DNA of 64,000 nt from Saccharopolyspora sp. SCSIO 74807 (GCF_037023755.1 NZ_CP146100.1:3379501-3443500), one strand, 5' to 3'. Positions 11,017 to 20,217 are shown, counted from the stretch's first letter. The notes: generated by a model not told the origin, from the letters alone. Translations and numbers: made by a program.

Positions 11017-12015
11017 ATGCGTGCGGTCGTCGTGGAAGGTCCCGGTCAGCCGACCGTGACCGAGGTGCCGGATCCGGCACCGGGGCCCAACGATGTCGTG
11101 GTGGCGGTGGACGCCTGCGGCCTGTGCGGAACCGATCTGCACCTGGTCGACGGGGAACTGCCGGTGGTGAGCTACCCGATCACGCCCGGTCATGAGCTGG
11201 CCGGGCGCGTGGTGGCCGCGGGCGGCGAGGTCACCAGGCTCGCCGAGGGCGACCTGGTGGCGGTCGAGCCGTCGCTGCCGTGCGGGGAATGCCGGTACTG
11301 CCGGGCGGGCAAGGGCAACCTGTGCGAGCCGTGGCGGGCGGTGGGCATCACCTCGCCGGGGGGCGCGGCCGAGTACGTGCAGGTGCAGGCCAAGAAGTGC
11401 TACCCGCTGCCGGCGGGCACTCCGGCGACCTCGGCGGCGCTGATCGAGCCGCTGTCCTGCGCGGTGCACGGGCTGGACAAGGTTCCGCACGACCTCACCG
11501 ACGAGGTGCTCGTCTACGGCGCGGGCACGATGGGGCTGCTGCTGGCGCAGCTGCTCAAGCGGGCCGGGGTGCGGTCGCTGTCCATGGTGGACCGCAGGCA
11601 GGACCGGCTGACCGTGGCCGAGTCGATGGGCGCCGACGCGGTGGCCACCGAAGCGGAGCAGCTGGGCAACCCGGACGGCTGGGACCTGGTCGTGGACGCC
11701 ACCGGTGTGATCGCCGCGATCGAGGACGGGCTCACGCGGGTTCGCAAGGCAGGCACGTTCCTGCAGTTCGGCGTGGCCGATGCGAAGGCGAGCGCGCAGT
11801 TCTCCCCGTTCCGGGTCTACAACGAGGAGATCACCATCGTCGGGTCGATGGCCGTGCACAACAGCTTCGACCGCGCGCGGGATCTGCTGGTGGCCGGGGC
11901 GGTCGATGCCGGTTCGCTGGTCACCACGACCGCCGGGCTGGCGGACTACTCGACCGCGTTGGAGGAGTTCCGCTCCGGAACCGGGCTCAAGACGCAGGTG
12001 CTGCCCTCGGCGTGA
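11017..12015 (+). CDS. zinc-dependent medium-chain alcohol/polyol dehydrogenase
   Basis: This 332-residue MDR-family dehydrogenase probably oxidises a polyol imported by the adjacent ABC system, with NAD(P). The catalytic zinc segment CGLCGTDLH and PGHE, and the structural-zinc cysteines of CGECRYCRAGKGNLC, are all present. The nucleotide-binding GAGTMGLLLAQLL motif is intact. The ATG at 11017 has GGAAAGG at a 9-base distance; an ATG at 11008 is too close to it. It lies 272 bases after the permease behind two hairpins, so it may also have its own promoter. Its 3' end overlaps that of the opposite-strand mannosyltransferase gene by 70 bases. Confidence 0.92.
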   Translation: MRAVVVEGPGQPTVTEVPDPAPGPNDVVVAVDACGLCGTDLHLVDGELPVVSYPITPGHELAGRVVAAGGEVTRLAEGDLVAVEPSLPCGECRYCRAGKGNLCEPWRAVGITSPGGAAEYVQVQAKKCYPLPAGTPATSAALIEPLSCAVHGLDKVPHDLTDEVLVYGAGTMGLLLAQLLKRAGVRSLSMVDRRQDRLTVAESMGADAVATEAEQLGNPDGWDLVVDATGVIAAIEDGLTRVRKAGTFLQFGVADAKASAQFSPFRVYNEEITIVGSMAVHNSFDRARDLLVAGAVDAGSLVTTTAGLADYSTALEEFRSGTGLKTQVLPSA

Positions 12016-13637
12016 TCTGCCGCCGCCCGGTCCCCGCGGCCGGGCGGCCCGGCGCGCCCGCCCGGCACAGTCCGGCACCGGCTGAGCCCGAGCGGGTCGA
12101 ACCGCTGCAGCGACAGCGCCGCGAGCAAGGCCGCACCCACACCGACCGCCACGAACGGCAAGTTGTACATCGCCTGCTCGCCGTCCGGGTAGTAGGCCAG
12201 CACCAGCGCCACCGACGCCCCCACCACGTACGACAGCGCACGCGGGCTCCACGGCAATGCGCAGCCCAACGCCAAACCCCAGGTCAAGTACCACGGAAGC
12301 ACCACGGGTGAGAGCGCGGCCGCGGCCAGCAGCGCGAGCGCGGCGCAGCGGACCGCGTTCGTGCCGCCGTCGCGGGCCCGCCACCACAACCGGGCCAGCA
12401 GCGCCGCCAGCACCAGCGAACCCAGCGTGCGCCCGGTCTCGACGAACGGTCCCCGGTCCACCTCGGCGAACATCGCGACGACGCCGTGCACGGCCTGGCC
12501 CAGCCCGGTCGGTGCGGACAGGTAGTTCACGATCATGCCGGGTGCCGACAGCGCGGGCAGCCACCCGAAACCGACCTTGGCCAGCGCCATCGTCGCGGCG
12601 AACACCGGCACGAACACCGCGACCGAAGCCGCACCGGCCCGCACCAAGCGCTGCCTGCGATTCCCCGGCAGCCGCGCCGCCCAGATCCACACCAGGAACG
12701 GCAACGCCACACCGGCCGTCGCCTTGATCGACATCGCCAACGTCAGCAGCGCAACGCCTGCGGCGCGCCGCCCGCGCAGCGCCAGCAGCACGCCCAGCGC
12801 CAGCAGTCCGATCATCAGCATGTCGTTGTGCGGGCCGCCGACCAGGTGCACCACCGTCATCGGGCTGGCCGCCACGAGCCACAGCGCGACCGGCAGCCTC
12901 CCCCCGAGCTCGGCCACCAACCCGGGCAACGCGAAGATCAACATCGCCAGGCCGCACAGCAGCACCAGCCGCATCACGATGACGCTGGAGATCATGCCTT
13001 CGCCCGCGAGCAGGATGACGCCCTTGGCGATGCCCATGAACAGCGGTCCGTACGGCGCCGGTGTGGTCTGCCAGGTGGGGTGCACGTTGTCCGGGATCGG
13101 ACCGATCAGCGCCGAAGGCCCCACGCCGTAGGGGTCCATGCCGTGCAGCGCCAGCAAACCCTGGCCGAGGTAGCTGTAGACGTCCCTGGTGAACAGCGGC
13201 GGCGCGATGAGCATCGGCGCGATCCACGCTGCGGTCGCCAGCAGCACTCCGCGCGAACCGACCAGTCCCGCGAGCACTCCGCGCCCCAGCCGCACCCACG
13301 CCCACACCAGCACGCCGAAACCGCTGTAGAGGACGGCCAGCGCCATGTCCCGGCCGTGCCCGTAGCGCATCGCCGAGAGCGGCCCGGAGCTGAGCACCGG
13401 ATCGTGCACCAGCACCCCGGCACCGCCGAACGATCCTGCCAGCAGCAACAACGAACCGAGCGCCCCCAGCAGCACCGTGCGCACCGGTAACCGTCGAGTG
13501 CTCGCATCCGCGTGCCCGGCGCCGCCGGTGCGTCGATCACCGGAGGGATCTCGGGGTGCGGCACCCGGCGCACCCGTGCTGGGCTCGTCCGCGGTGCCCG
13601 CTCGGGTCGGAGGGCTCGAGGGCATCGTGCGCACCAT
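11946..13637 (-). CDS. polyprenyl-phosphomannose-dependent alpha-1,6-mannosyltransferase (MptA/MptB type, GT-C)
   Basis: This multi-spanning glycosyltransferase has 563 residues and 12 or so hydrophobic segments. Early in the protein the loop after the first spans carries FTRDVYSYLGQGLL, the conserved acidic-residue region of GT-C mannosyltransferases, and the WQTTPAPYGPLF motif follows. Such enzymes elongate the mannan core of lipomannan with decaprenyl-phosphomannose. In M. tuberculosis Rv2174 (MptA) lies between the idsA2 and pknL genes, and the order is the same here. The ATG at 13637 was preferred to a more distal ATG at 13673, but neither has a clear ribosome site. The hydrophilic tail runs into the dehydrogenase gene on the other strand. 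Confidence 0.85.
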   Translation of the reverse strand: MVRTMPSSPPTRAGTADEPSTGAPGAAPRDPSGDRRTGGAGHADASTRRLPVRTVLLGALGSLLLLAGSFGGAGVLVHDPVLSSGPLSAMRYGHGRDMALAVLYSGFGVLVWAWVRLGRGVLAGLVGSRGVLLATAAWIAPMLIAPPLFTRDVYSYLGQGLLALHGMDPYGVGPSALIGPIPDNVHPTWQTTPAPYGPLFMGIAKGVILLAGEGMISSVIVMRLVLLCGLAMLIFALPGLVAELGGRLPVALWLVAASPMTVVHLVGGPHNDMLMIGLLALGVLLALRGRRAAGVALLTLAMSIKATAGVALPFLVWIWAARLPGNRRQRLVRAGAASVAVFVPVFAATMALAKVGFGWLPALSAPGMIVNYLSAPTGLGQAVHGVVAMFAEVDRGPFVETGRTLGSLVLAALLARLWWRARDGGTNAVRCAALALLAAAALSPVVLPWYLTWGLALGCALPWSPRALSYVVGASVALVLAYYPDGEQAMYNLPFVAVGVGAALLAALSLQRFDPLGLSRCRTVPGGRAGPPGRGDRAAADHAEGSTCVLSPVPERNSSNAVE

Positions 13638-13720
13638 GTTTGCACACGGCGCCGGAACCGCTGCCGCGGCCACGCCGGGCCGGCCGGGCAGTGATCAGGA
13701 ACGCACCGCCGGTCAGCGGC

Positions 13721-15757
13721 TCACAGCGCGGTCGCGCGCACCGTGGAGCCCGGTTCGACCTTGCTGCCCGCCAGCGGGAACTGGCCCAGGATCAGCGCGT
13801 TCGGGCGTTGGAAGAACGACTGCACCTGCAACTGCAGGCCCATCGACGCCAGCTGCTGCTGGGCCTGTTCGGCCTGCGTGCCGTTGAGGTCGGGCACGGT
13901 CACCGCGTTCGAGACGACCACGCCGATCCGCGGCTTGCCGGACAGTTCCACGGTCGTGCCCGCGGACGGGTCGGTGGTGATCACGTGGTCGGCTTCCACG
14001 TTCGGGTCGAACTGCTTGCCCGCCTCGTACGGCTCGAAGCCCGCGGCTTGCAGCGCGGCGAACGCTTCGTCCTTGCCCGCGCCGGTCACGTCCGGCACCT
14101 GCACCGGCTGCGGCCCCTTGCTCACCACCAGCCGCACCTCGGAGCTGATGGGCAGCTGGGTGCCCGCGGCGGGGTCGACGCGGATCACCGAGCCCTCGGG
14201 GATCGACGGGTGGTACTCGTCGGCCGAGGTGTCGTGCACCGGCCGCAGCTTGGCCTCGCGCACCGCGCTCTGCGCCTGCTCCAGCCCGGTGCCTGCGGCG
14301 ATCTCCGGCACCTTCGGCTTCCCGAGCGAGACCACCAGTTGCACCGAGTCGCCGCTGAGGATCCGGGCGCCCTGCTCCGGCGTGGAGCTGATCACCGTGC
14401 CCGCCGGGGCGTTGTCGTCCAGCTGCCGCGTGACTTCGGCGGTGAGGTCGGCGCCGCGCAGCACCTGCGTCGCGACCTGCTCGGTCTCACCGGTCACCCG
14501 CGGCACCTGGATGTAGCGGCCGTTGCCGAGCCACCACGCCGTGCCGCCGAGCAGCCCGGCGATCACCAGGATCGTCAGCGTCCACAGCGCGAACGCCCGG
14601 CCGCCCCGGCGCCTGCGGGCTTCGTGCCGTTCGGCGGGTGACGGGCCGATCGCGGCGAGTTCGCTGGTCTGTTCCTCGTCGGACGGGCGCGCCAGCGCGC
14701 GCGTGCCGCGCGGACCGGCGTCCTGGGCGGCCGCGTGCGGAACCGGGAACGCCGGGTCCGGCACGGACGCCTCGGTGATCGGCGCGATCCGGTCGGTCGG
14801 CGGGCCGCCGTCACCCGGACCGTCCTCGGCCGCCATCTGCTGCGTGCGCTGCTGCGAACTAGGCACCGGGACCGGGACCTGCGCCAGCCCCAGCTCGGAG
14901 CTGATCCGGTCCAGCTCGGCCAGGAACGCAGCGGCGTCCGGCGGGCGGCCCGCCGGGTCCCTCCTGGTCGCGCGCAGCACCAGGTCGTCGATCGCGGGCG
15001 GCAGCTCCGGCGCCAGCTCACCGGGCGGCGGGACGTCGGAGTTCACGTGGCTGTAGGCCACCGAAAGCGCGGTGTCGCCGGTGTACGGCGGCTGGCCGGT
15101 GAGCAGCTCGTAGAGCACGACCCCGGCCGAATACACGTCGGTGCGCGCGTCGGCGTCGCCGGTGGTGACCGCCTCCGGAGACAGGTAGGCCACGGTGCCG
15201 AGGATGACGTTGCCCGTGGTGGTGCCCGCCGAAGCGGTCGCCCGCACCAGCCCGAAGTCGGCGACCTTGACCGAGCCGTCCAGCCCGATCAGCACGTTCT
15301 CCGGCTTGATGTCGCGGTGCACCATGCCCTCGCGGTGCGCGGCGGCCAGCGCCGACAGCGCCGGGCGCAGCACGCTCACCGCCAGCGGCAGCGGCAGGGC
15401 GCCGCGGTCCTGCAGCAGGTCCCGCAGCGTGCAGCCCTCCACCAGCTGCATCACCAGGTAGACGTGGTCGCCGTCGATCTCGTGGTCCACGCCCTGGTCG
15501 TAGACGGCGACGACGTCGGGGTGGTGCAGCTTGGCCGCCGAGCGGGCCTCCAGCTCGAAGCGGTGCACGAACGACGGGTTCGCCGAGTAGTGCGAGTCCA
15601 TCACCTTCAGCGCCACCGGCCGGTCCAGCCGGGTGTCCAGCCCGCGGTAGACCACCGACATGCCGCCGTGCGCGATGACCGAGTCGACCCGGTAGCGGCG
15701 CTCCAGCATGGCCCCGAGCAGCTCGGAGCCGCGCTCGGGTCGTGTTCCAGGAGTCAT
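13721..15757 (-). CDS. pknL: PknL-like Ser/Thr protein kinase with four PASTA domains
   Basis: This 678-residue membrane kinase has a cytoplasmic kinase domain at residues 15-280: a glycine loop AHGGMSVVYRG, the ATP Lys in VALKVMD, VHRDIKPENVLI and DFG. A Pro-rich linker follows, then one membrane span (ALWTLTILVIAGLLGGTAWWLG), then four extracellular PASTA repeats of about 65 residues that in relatives bind peptidoglycan fragments. The neighbours fit PknL of the mycobacterial locus, but M. tuberculosis PknL lacks PASTA repeats while corynebacterial PknL has them. The activation loop is Thr-rich (ASAGTTTGNVILGT). An upstream GTG at 15787 is an alternative start. It is divergent from a gene for its probable substrate. 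Confidence 0.94.
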   Translation of the reverse strand: MTPGTRPERGSELLGAMLERRYRVDSVIAHGGMSVVYRGLDTRLDRPVALKVMDSHYSANPSFVHRFELEARSAAKLHHPDVVAVYDQGVDHEIDGDHVYLVMQLVEGCTLRDLLQDRGALPLPLAVSVLRPALSALAAAHREGMVHRDIKPENVLIGLDGSVKVADFGLVRATASAGTTTGNVILGTVAYLSPEAVTTGDADARTDVYSAGVVLYELLTGQPPYTGDTALSVAYSHVNSDVPPPGELAPELPPAIDDLVLRATRRDPAGRPPDAAAFLAELDRISSELGLAQVPVPVPSSQQRTQQMAAEDGPGDGGPPTDRIAPITEASVPDPAFPVPHAAAQDAGPRGTRALARPSDEEQTSELAAIGPSPAERHEARRRRGGRAFALWTLTILVIAGLLGGTAWWLGNGRYIQVPRVTGETEQVATQVLRGADLTAEVTRQLDDNAPAGTVISSTPEQGARILSGDSVQLVVSLGKPKVPEIAAGTGLEQAQSAVREAKLRPVHDTSADEYHPSIPEGSVIRVDPAAGTQLPISSEVRLVVSKGPQPVQVPDVTGAGKDEAFAALQAAGFEPYEAGKQFDPNVEADHVITTDPSAGTTVELSGKPRIGVVVSNAVTVPDLNGTQAEQAQQQLASMGLQLQVQSFFQRPNALILGQFPLAGSKVEPGSTVRATAL

Positions 15758-15948
15758 GGCCTCCGCCAACCGCCGGTCGTGTCGCACTTTCCCGCGACGA
15801 TTGTTCCAGGGCGCATCGGCGCCACTGCCGACCGGTGCCGAGGGCCGCCCGCGGTACGGCCGCGGCGGCCCGCTACCATGCGCTCAAGACCCAGATTGAC
15901 CCTTCCGGGGCACGCCTGTGCCGCCTCGCCTGTGGCATCGTGGGCCAG

Positions 15949-16314
15949 GTGAGTGCTATCCCTGCTGCCCCGGATGTGCTTGCTCCCGATGTGGAGATGA
16001 CCCCGCTGCCCGATGTCGCAGAGCGACTGGGGCTGCCGGAGACCCGGGTGCACCAAATGATCCGTGACGGACACCTGCTCGCCATGCGCCGCGAAGGCGT
16101 GCTCGGCGTGCCGGAGGCGTTCCTCGCCGAAACCGCGGTCGTGAAGGGGCTGGGTGGAACGATCACCCTGCTCCGCGACGCCGGCTACAACGAGGACGAG
16201 ATTCTGCGCTGGCTGTTCACCGCCGACGACACGTTGCCGGGAACCCCGATCGACTCGTTGCGCGGTGATCGGGGGCGCGAGGTCAAGCGGAGGGCGCAGG
16301 CGATGGGCTTCTAG
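15949..16314 (+). CDS. Rv2175c-like DNA-binding protein
   Basis: The protein has 121 residues: an N-terminal winged helix-turn-helix (LPDVAERLGLPETRVHQMIRD) and a C-terminal domain that ends in REVKRRAQAMGF, as in M. tuberculosis Rv2175c. That protein is a substrate of PknL, and phosphorylation reduces its DNA binding. The two genes are adjacent here, transcribed away from each other, which supports the kinase-substrate link. The GTG at 15949 gives the family-like opening SAIPAAPDVLAPD. The gene's DNA target is not known. Confidence 0.88.
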   Translation: MSAIPAAPDVLAPDVEMTPLPDVAERLGLPETRVHQMIRDGHLLAMRREGVLGVPEAFLAETAVVKGLGGTITLLRDAGYNEDEILRWLFTADDTLPGTPIDSLRGDRGREVKRRAQAMGF

Positions 16315-16681
16315 CACCCCCTCCGGTCGGCGGCCCGGCCGAGTGGCCCAGGTCTCCGCGCGGGACGGGCTCGGGCGCAGCGCGGCGACCGGAGAGCAAC
16401 GACACAGCAGGAAATCGTTCAACCCGGTGCCGGGTCGCCCAGCGGCGGCCCGGCACCGTCGTATTCGCAGGGCAGTCGCCGTGTTCGGGGAGCTCTCCCT
16501 GCGGCCGCGTCGGGGCGCTGCGCGGTCCGATTTCGGGCTCGGTTCACCTGCTGCGCCCCGAGATTGAAACGTGATGTCACTCGGACCTGTTTCAATGTGG
16601 GTCGAACTGGTTCCGCATCGCTGCGCCCGCTTCTGCGTGTCGCGTAGTGATCGGGCGCGGCCGCAAGGGGGTTTGAAAACG
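16315..16681. other. 367-base intergenic region before the VanZ-like gene
   Basis: No coding frame with normal codon bias is seen. The last 120 bases contain the inverted repeat described at 16563-16596 and an AAGGGGG sequence 11 bases before the VanZ-like start. The stretch is less GC-rich in places than the flanking genes. Confidence 0.5.
16563..16596. repeat. inverted repeat upstream of the VanZ-like gene, possible operator
   Basis: ATTGAAAC at 16563-16570 and GTTTCAAT at 16589-16596 are exact inverted repeats separated by 18 bases. The spacer starts with GTGATGTCAC, itself an imperfect palindrome. The arms are A/T-rich for this genome. The position, about 85 bases before the start codon, fits an operator or a promoter-proximal hairpin; no known motif is recognised. 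Confidence 0.45.
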
Positions 16682-17287
16682 GTGCGCCCGATCGCCACGG
16701 TTTGGCAGGCACTCGTCCCGGCAGCGTCGTTCTACTTGGTTCTCGCTGTTGTCGGCACGGTGTTCGCCGTGATAATGCGCAGCCGTCGTTTCACCGTCGT
16801 TCCCGCATTGTTCGTGTCGGTCGCGGACGCTGTTCTGCTGTACTCGGTGTTCCTGGTGGGATTCCTGGTCGCCGCCCCGCAGCCCGCCGCCGGGGTGGAG
16901 GTGCGGGTGGTGCCGGGCAACGACCTCGGCGTCGCGCTGCAGGCCAGCCCGGGTGATGTGCTGCCGTGGCTGCAACTGCTGGGGAATCTGCTGCTGCTGG
17001 CGCCGTTCGGTGCGCTGGCGCCGGTCCGCTTCGCCGGGTTCGGCGGCTGGGGCCGGGTGCTGGCCGGTGCGCTGGCGGTGACCTGCGGGATCGAGTTCTT
17101 GCAGTACACCGTGCTCACCGGGCGGGTCGTCTCGGCGGACGACGTGCTGCTGAACACCGCAGGCGCCGTGCTCGGTGCGGTGCTGACCCGCCCGTGGTGG
17201 GGCGAGCTCCCGCGCGCCCTCGCCGCCGCCCGGCCTGAGATGCGGAGTCGTCCGCGGCACGCGCTGCGCCCGCAATACGCCCGCTGA
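16682..17287 (+). CDS. VanZ-family membrane protein
   Basis: The 201-residue protein has five hydrophobic segments. The VanZ signature is visible as LGNLLLLAPFGALAP, the GIEFLQ segment and the ADDVLLNTAGAVLGA end. VanZ proteins give low-level teicoplanin resistance in enterococci, but the wide family is of unknown function. The GTG at 16682 follows AAGGGGG; upstream in-frame sequence is not membrane-like and has a different codon usage. The last 25 residues are basic and probably cytoplasmic. Confidence 0.82.
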   Translation: MRPIATVWQALVPAASFYLVLAVVGTVFAVIMRSRRFTVVPALFVSVADAVLLYSVFLVGFLVAAPQPAAGVEVRVVPGNDLGVALQASPGDVLPWLQLLGNLLLLAPFGALAPVRFAGFGGWGRVLAGALAVTCGIEFLQYTVLTGRVVSADDVLLNTAGAVLGAVLTRPWWGELPRALAAARPEMRSRPRHALRPQYAR

Positions 17288-17510
17288 GCTCGAATTCGCG
17301 GAATGCGTCCCGCGCCGCTCCCGCGGTTTCCCGGCGTTGCCGTTTTCAACAGATGCCCGACAGTTCATCCATTCGCTTTCCCCACGGTGCGTCGCGCGCC
17401 GTGCACTCAACGCATCGGTCGCAATTCGCCGCGGCCGGAGCAGAAAACCAGGGAAATCCGTGAAAGTCCTGTGATAGGCCGCGGCGCCAACTGCGGAATG
17501 GTGTCCGAGT

Positions 17511-18971
17511 TCACCCGGTGATGCGCCGCGCGGCCAGTTTCCCGGAAACCAGCACCGGCGGAACCCCCACGCCCGGTGTCGTGCCCGACCCGGCCAGCAC
17601 CACGTTCTCCGGATCCCGCAGCAGGTTGCGCGGCCGGAACGGCCCGGTCTGCGCGAAGGTGTGCGCGGCGGAGAACGGCGTGCCCGCGGCGTGCCCCTGC
17701 GCCGCCCAATCCAGCGGCGTCACCACCCGGTGCGCCTCGACCGAGTCGGCGAACCCGGTGAAGCCGCGGGCCTGCAAGGTCGCGAACAGCTCGTCCCGGT
17801 AGGCGGGCCCGATCCGTTCCCAGTCGAAGCCGGACGTGCTCAGGTTCGGACACGGCGCGAGCACGTAGTGCAGTTCGCGCCCTTCGGGAGCCAGCCCCGG
17901 ATCGCTCGCGGTCGGGCGCGTGACCAGCAGCGACGGATCGCTCATCAGCCTGCCGCGCCGGATGATCTCGGTGAAGGTGCCCTCCCAGGCGCCGCCGAAC
18001 GAGATCGTGTGGTGCGCGGTTCCCGGCCAGCTCCGCGTCGTGCCCGCGTGCACCACGACCGCCGATGGCGACCACCGCAACCGCCGCGGCCGGGACCCGA
18101 GCAGCCGGTGCGCGACCGGCGGATCCGTGGTCAGCACCACCGCGTCCGCGTCGAGCCGCTGCCCACCGGCGTGCACCGCGGCCACCCGGCCACCGCGCCG
18201 CTCCAGCGCGTCCACTTCGGCGCCGTAGCGGAACTCCACGCCGGCGTCGGCGGCGGCCGCAGCCAGCGCCGAGGGCAGCGCGTGCATCCCGCCGCGCGGG
18301 AACCACACCCCGCCGACGGTGTCCATGTAGGAGATCACCGCGTACAGCGCCAACGCCCGGCGCGGGTCCAGCCCGGCGTACAACGCCTGGAAGGAGAACA
18401 CCCGGCGCAGCCGCTCGTCGCGCAGGAACCGGCCGATCGCGGGCCCCAGCCGCCCGAAGCCGCCGAGCGCGGCGAGCTTGGCCAGCTCCGGGGTGGCCAG
18501 GCTCAGCGGGGAGTCGAAGTTCGCGTCGATGAACCGGCCCATCTCGGCCTCGTACACCTCGGTCAGCCACCGCCGCAGCCGCCGGTATCCGGCAGCTTCC
18601 CGCGCACCGGCGAAGTCGCGGACCTCCTGCTCCATCGCCGCGCCGTCGGTGTGCACGTCCAAGGCCGAACCGTCGGCGAACAGCGCCCGGTACGCCGGAT
18701 GCAGCGGGAGCAGTTCGAGCCGCTCGTGCAGGGAGTCGCCGACCGCGGAGAGCGCCTCGTCGGCCAGCTCCGGCATGGTCAGCACCGTCGGACCGGTGTC
18801 GACGCGGTAGCCGTCGAACTCCAGCAGCCCGGCGCGGCCACCCGGCACCTGCTCGCGTTCCACGACGGTGACCGCGCGTCCCGCACCGGCCAGGTGCAGC
18901 GCGGCGGACAACCCGGCCAGGCCCGCACCGACCACGACGACGCGGTCGGTGGCGCCCGGCACGCGGTGCAT
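17511..18971 (-). CDS. CrtI-like FAD-dependent phytoene desaturase / oxidoreductase
   Basis: This 486-residue protein begins with a Rossmann FAD motif VVVVGAGLAGLSAALHLAGAG and ends with the CrtI-type C-terminal GSGTTPGVGVPPVLVSGKLAARR, which binds FAD again. Members desaturate C40 phytoene or related polyprenyl chains in carotenoid synthesis. The ATG at 18971 overlaps the stop of the upstream prenyl diphosphate synthase gene by one base, so the two products probably act in sequence. No phytoene synthase (CrtB) or cyclase gene is in the window, so the exact chain oxidised is open. Confidence 0.88.
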   Translation of the reverse strand: MHRVPGATDRVVVVGAGLAGLSAALHLAGAGRAVTVVEREQVPGGRAGLLEFDGYRVDTGPTVLTMPELADEALSAVGDSLHERLELLPLHPAYRALFADGSALDVHTDGAAMEQEVRDFAGAREAAGYRRLRRWLTEVYEAEMGRFIDANFDSPLSLATPELAKLAALGGFGRLGPAIGRFLRDERLRRVFSFQALYAGLDPRRALALYAVISYMDTVGGVWFPRGGMHALPSALAAAAADAGVEFRYGAEVDALERRGGRVAAVHAGGQRLDADAVVLTTDPPVAHRLLGSRPRRLRWSPSAVVVHAGTTRSWPGTAHHTISFGGAWEGTFTEIIRRGRLMSDPSLLVTRPTASDPGLAPEGRELHYVLAPCPNLSTSGFDWERIGPAYRDELFATLQARGFTGFADSVEAHRVVTPLDWAAQGHAAGTPFSAAHTFAQTGPFRPRNLLRDPENVVLAGSGTTPGVGVPPVLVSGKLAARRITG

Positions 18972-20155
18972 CAGTGCGTCCGGTCCGTCACGGCCACGGC
19001 GAGATCGCCCAGCCGCGTCGCCGCCGGTTCGGCCAGTTCCACCGAGCGCAGCGTCGAGATCGCCGAGGTGGTCAGCTTCGAGATCCGGTGCTCCACGGCC
19101 GTCACCGCATCGAGCCGCCGCAGCACCGCCCGCGCCGCGTCGATCTCCTCCTCGCCCGCGTCCGGGTCGCCGAGCACCGAGCGCAGCCGCCGGATCGCCC
19201 GCTCGTCGTTCTGCGCGCGGGCCGCCTCCAAGGCTTCCGCGATCAGCAGGGTGCGCTTGCCCTCGCGCAGGTCGTCCCCGGCGGGCTTGCCGGTGACCTC
19301 CGGGTCGCCGAACACGCCGAGCAGATCGTCGCGCAGCTGGAACGCCACCCCGACGTCGTGACCGAAGCTCTCCAGCGCGGCCAGCGTCGCCTCGTCGGCG
19401 CCCGCGATCTCCGCGCCGAGCTGCAACGGGCGCGCCACCGTGTAGGAGGCGGACTTCAGCTCCGCGACCTGCAACGCGGCCTCGGCCGATTCGTCGCCGC
19501 GGACCTGGCTGAACACGTCGAGGTACTGCCCGGCCAGCATCTCGGTGCGCATCGCGCGCCACGGCCGCATCGCCCGCTGCAGCGAGTCGGTGGACAGGCC
19601 GGAGGCGTGCAGCATGTCGTCGGCCCACGCCAGCGCGAGGTCGCCGAGCAGCACCGCCGCGCTCATGCCGAACTGCCCGGACCCGCCGCGCCAGCCCTTT
19701 TCGTCGTGCGCATCGGAGAACCGGCGGTGCACCGTCGGGTTGCCGCGGCGCGTGTCGGACTCGTCGATCAGGTCGTCGTGCACCAGCGCGCAACCCTGGA
19801 TGAGTTCCAGCGCGCTCGCGGCGCGCAGCACGGCGTCGGCTTCCGGCCCGTCCGGGTCGCCGCCCGCTGCCTGCCACGCCCACCACGCGAACGTCGGCCG
19901 GATGCGCTTGCCGCCGCCCAGCACGAACCTGCGCAGCTCACCGGCGGCCTCGGCGAATCCGGGGTCGAGCCGGGCGCATTCTTCCTGGCGGCCCGCCAGG
20001 TAGTCGGCCAAGGTGTCCCGCACCCGTCCGGGGAAGTCGGCGTCCACGGTGTCCTCGATCGTCGTGTCCTCGCTGCGGGAGCGGTCCGCCTCCTCGGCGG
20101 TGACTTCTTCGACGTTGCCGGGATGTTCCTGCGTGGTGGGTTCCTTGATGGGCAC
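18971..20155 (-). CDS. polyprenyl diphosphate synthase (geranylgeranyl type)
   Basis: This class I trans-prenyltransferase has 394 residues. It has GGGKRIRP near the N-terminus of the catalytic domain, the first Asp-rich motif DDLID and the second DDLLGVFGD. Such enzymes add isopentenyl diphosphate to give C15-C20 or longer diphosphates. The locus corresponds to idsA2 (Rv2173) of M. tuberculosis. The first 40 residues are an acidic, Glu/Thr-rich extension. The GTG at 20155 was chosen because the frame upstream has poor codon bias. It is coupled to the CrtI-like gene. Confidence 0.9.
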   Translation of the reverse strand: MPIKEPTTQEHPGNVEEVTAEEADRSRSEDTTIEDTVDADFPGRVRDTLADYLAGRQEECARLDPGFAEAAGELRRFVLGGGKRIRPTFAWWAWQAAGGDPDGPEADAVLRAASALELIQGCALVHDDLIDESDTRRGNPTVHRRFSDAHDEKGWRGGSGQFGMSAAVLLGDLALAWADDMLHASGLSTDSLQRAMRPWRAMRTEMLAGQYLDVFSQVRGDESAEAALQVAELKSASYTVARPLQLGAEIAGADEATLAALESFGHDVGVAFQLRDDLLGVFGDPEVTGKPAGDDLREGKRTLLIAEALEAARAQNDERAIRRLRSVLGDPDAGEEEIDAARAVLRRLDAVTAVEHRISKLTTSAISTLRSVELAEPAATRLGDLAVAVTDRTH

Positions 20156-20217
20156 GGCCCCATCTTCCGTGACGGCCGCGCACGCACCGCGAACGGGTCC
20201 GGGCTCCGGCCGATCAC

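Noticed and set aside
10306-13305. Very long open frame on the minus strand over the polyol operon
   Set aside because: It lies antisense to clear genes and its composition is the mirror of their codon bias; high GC content makes such frames common.
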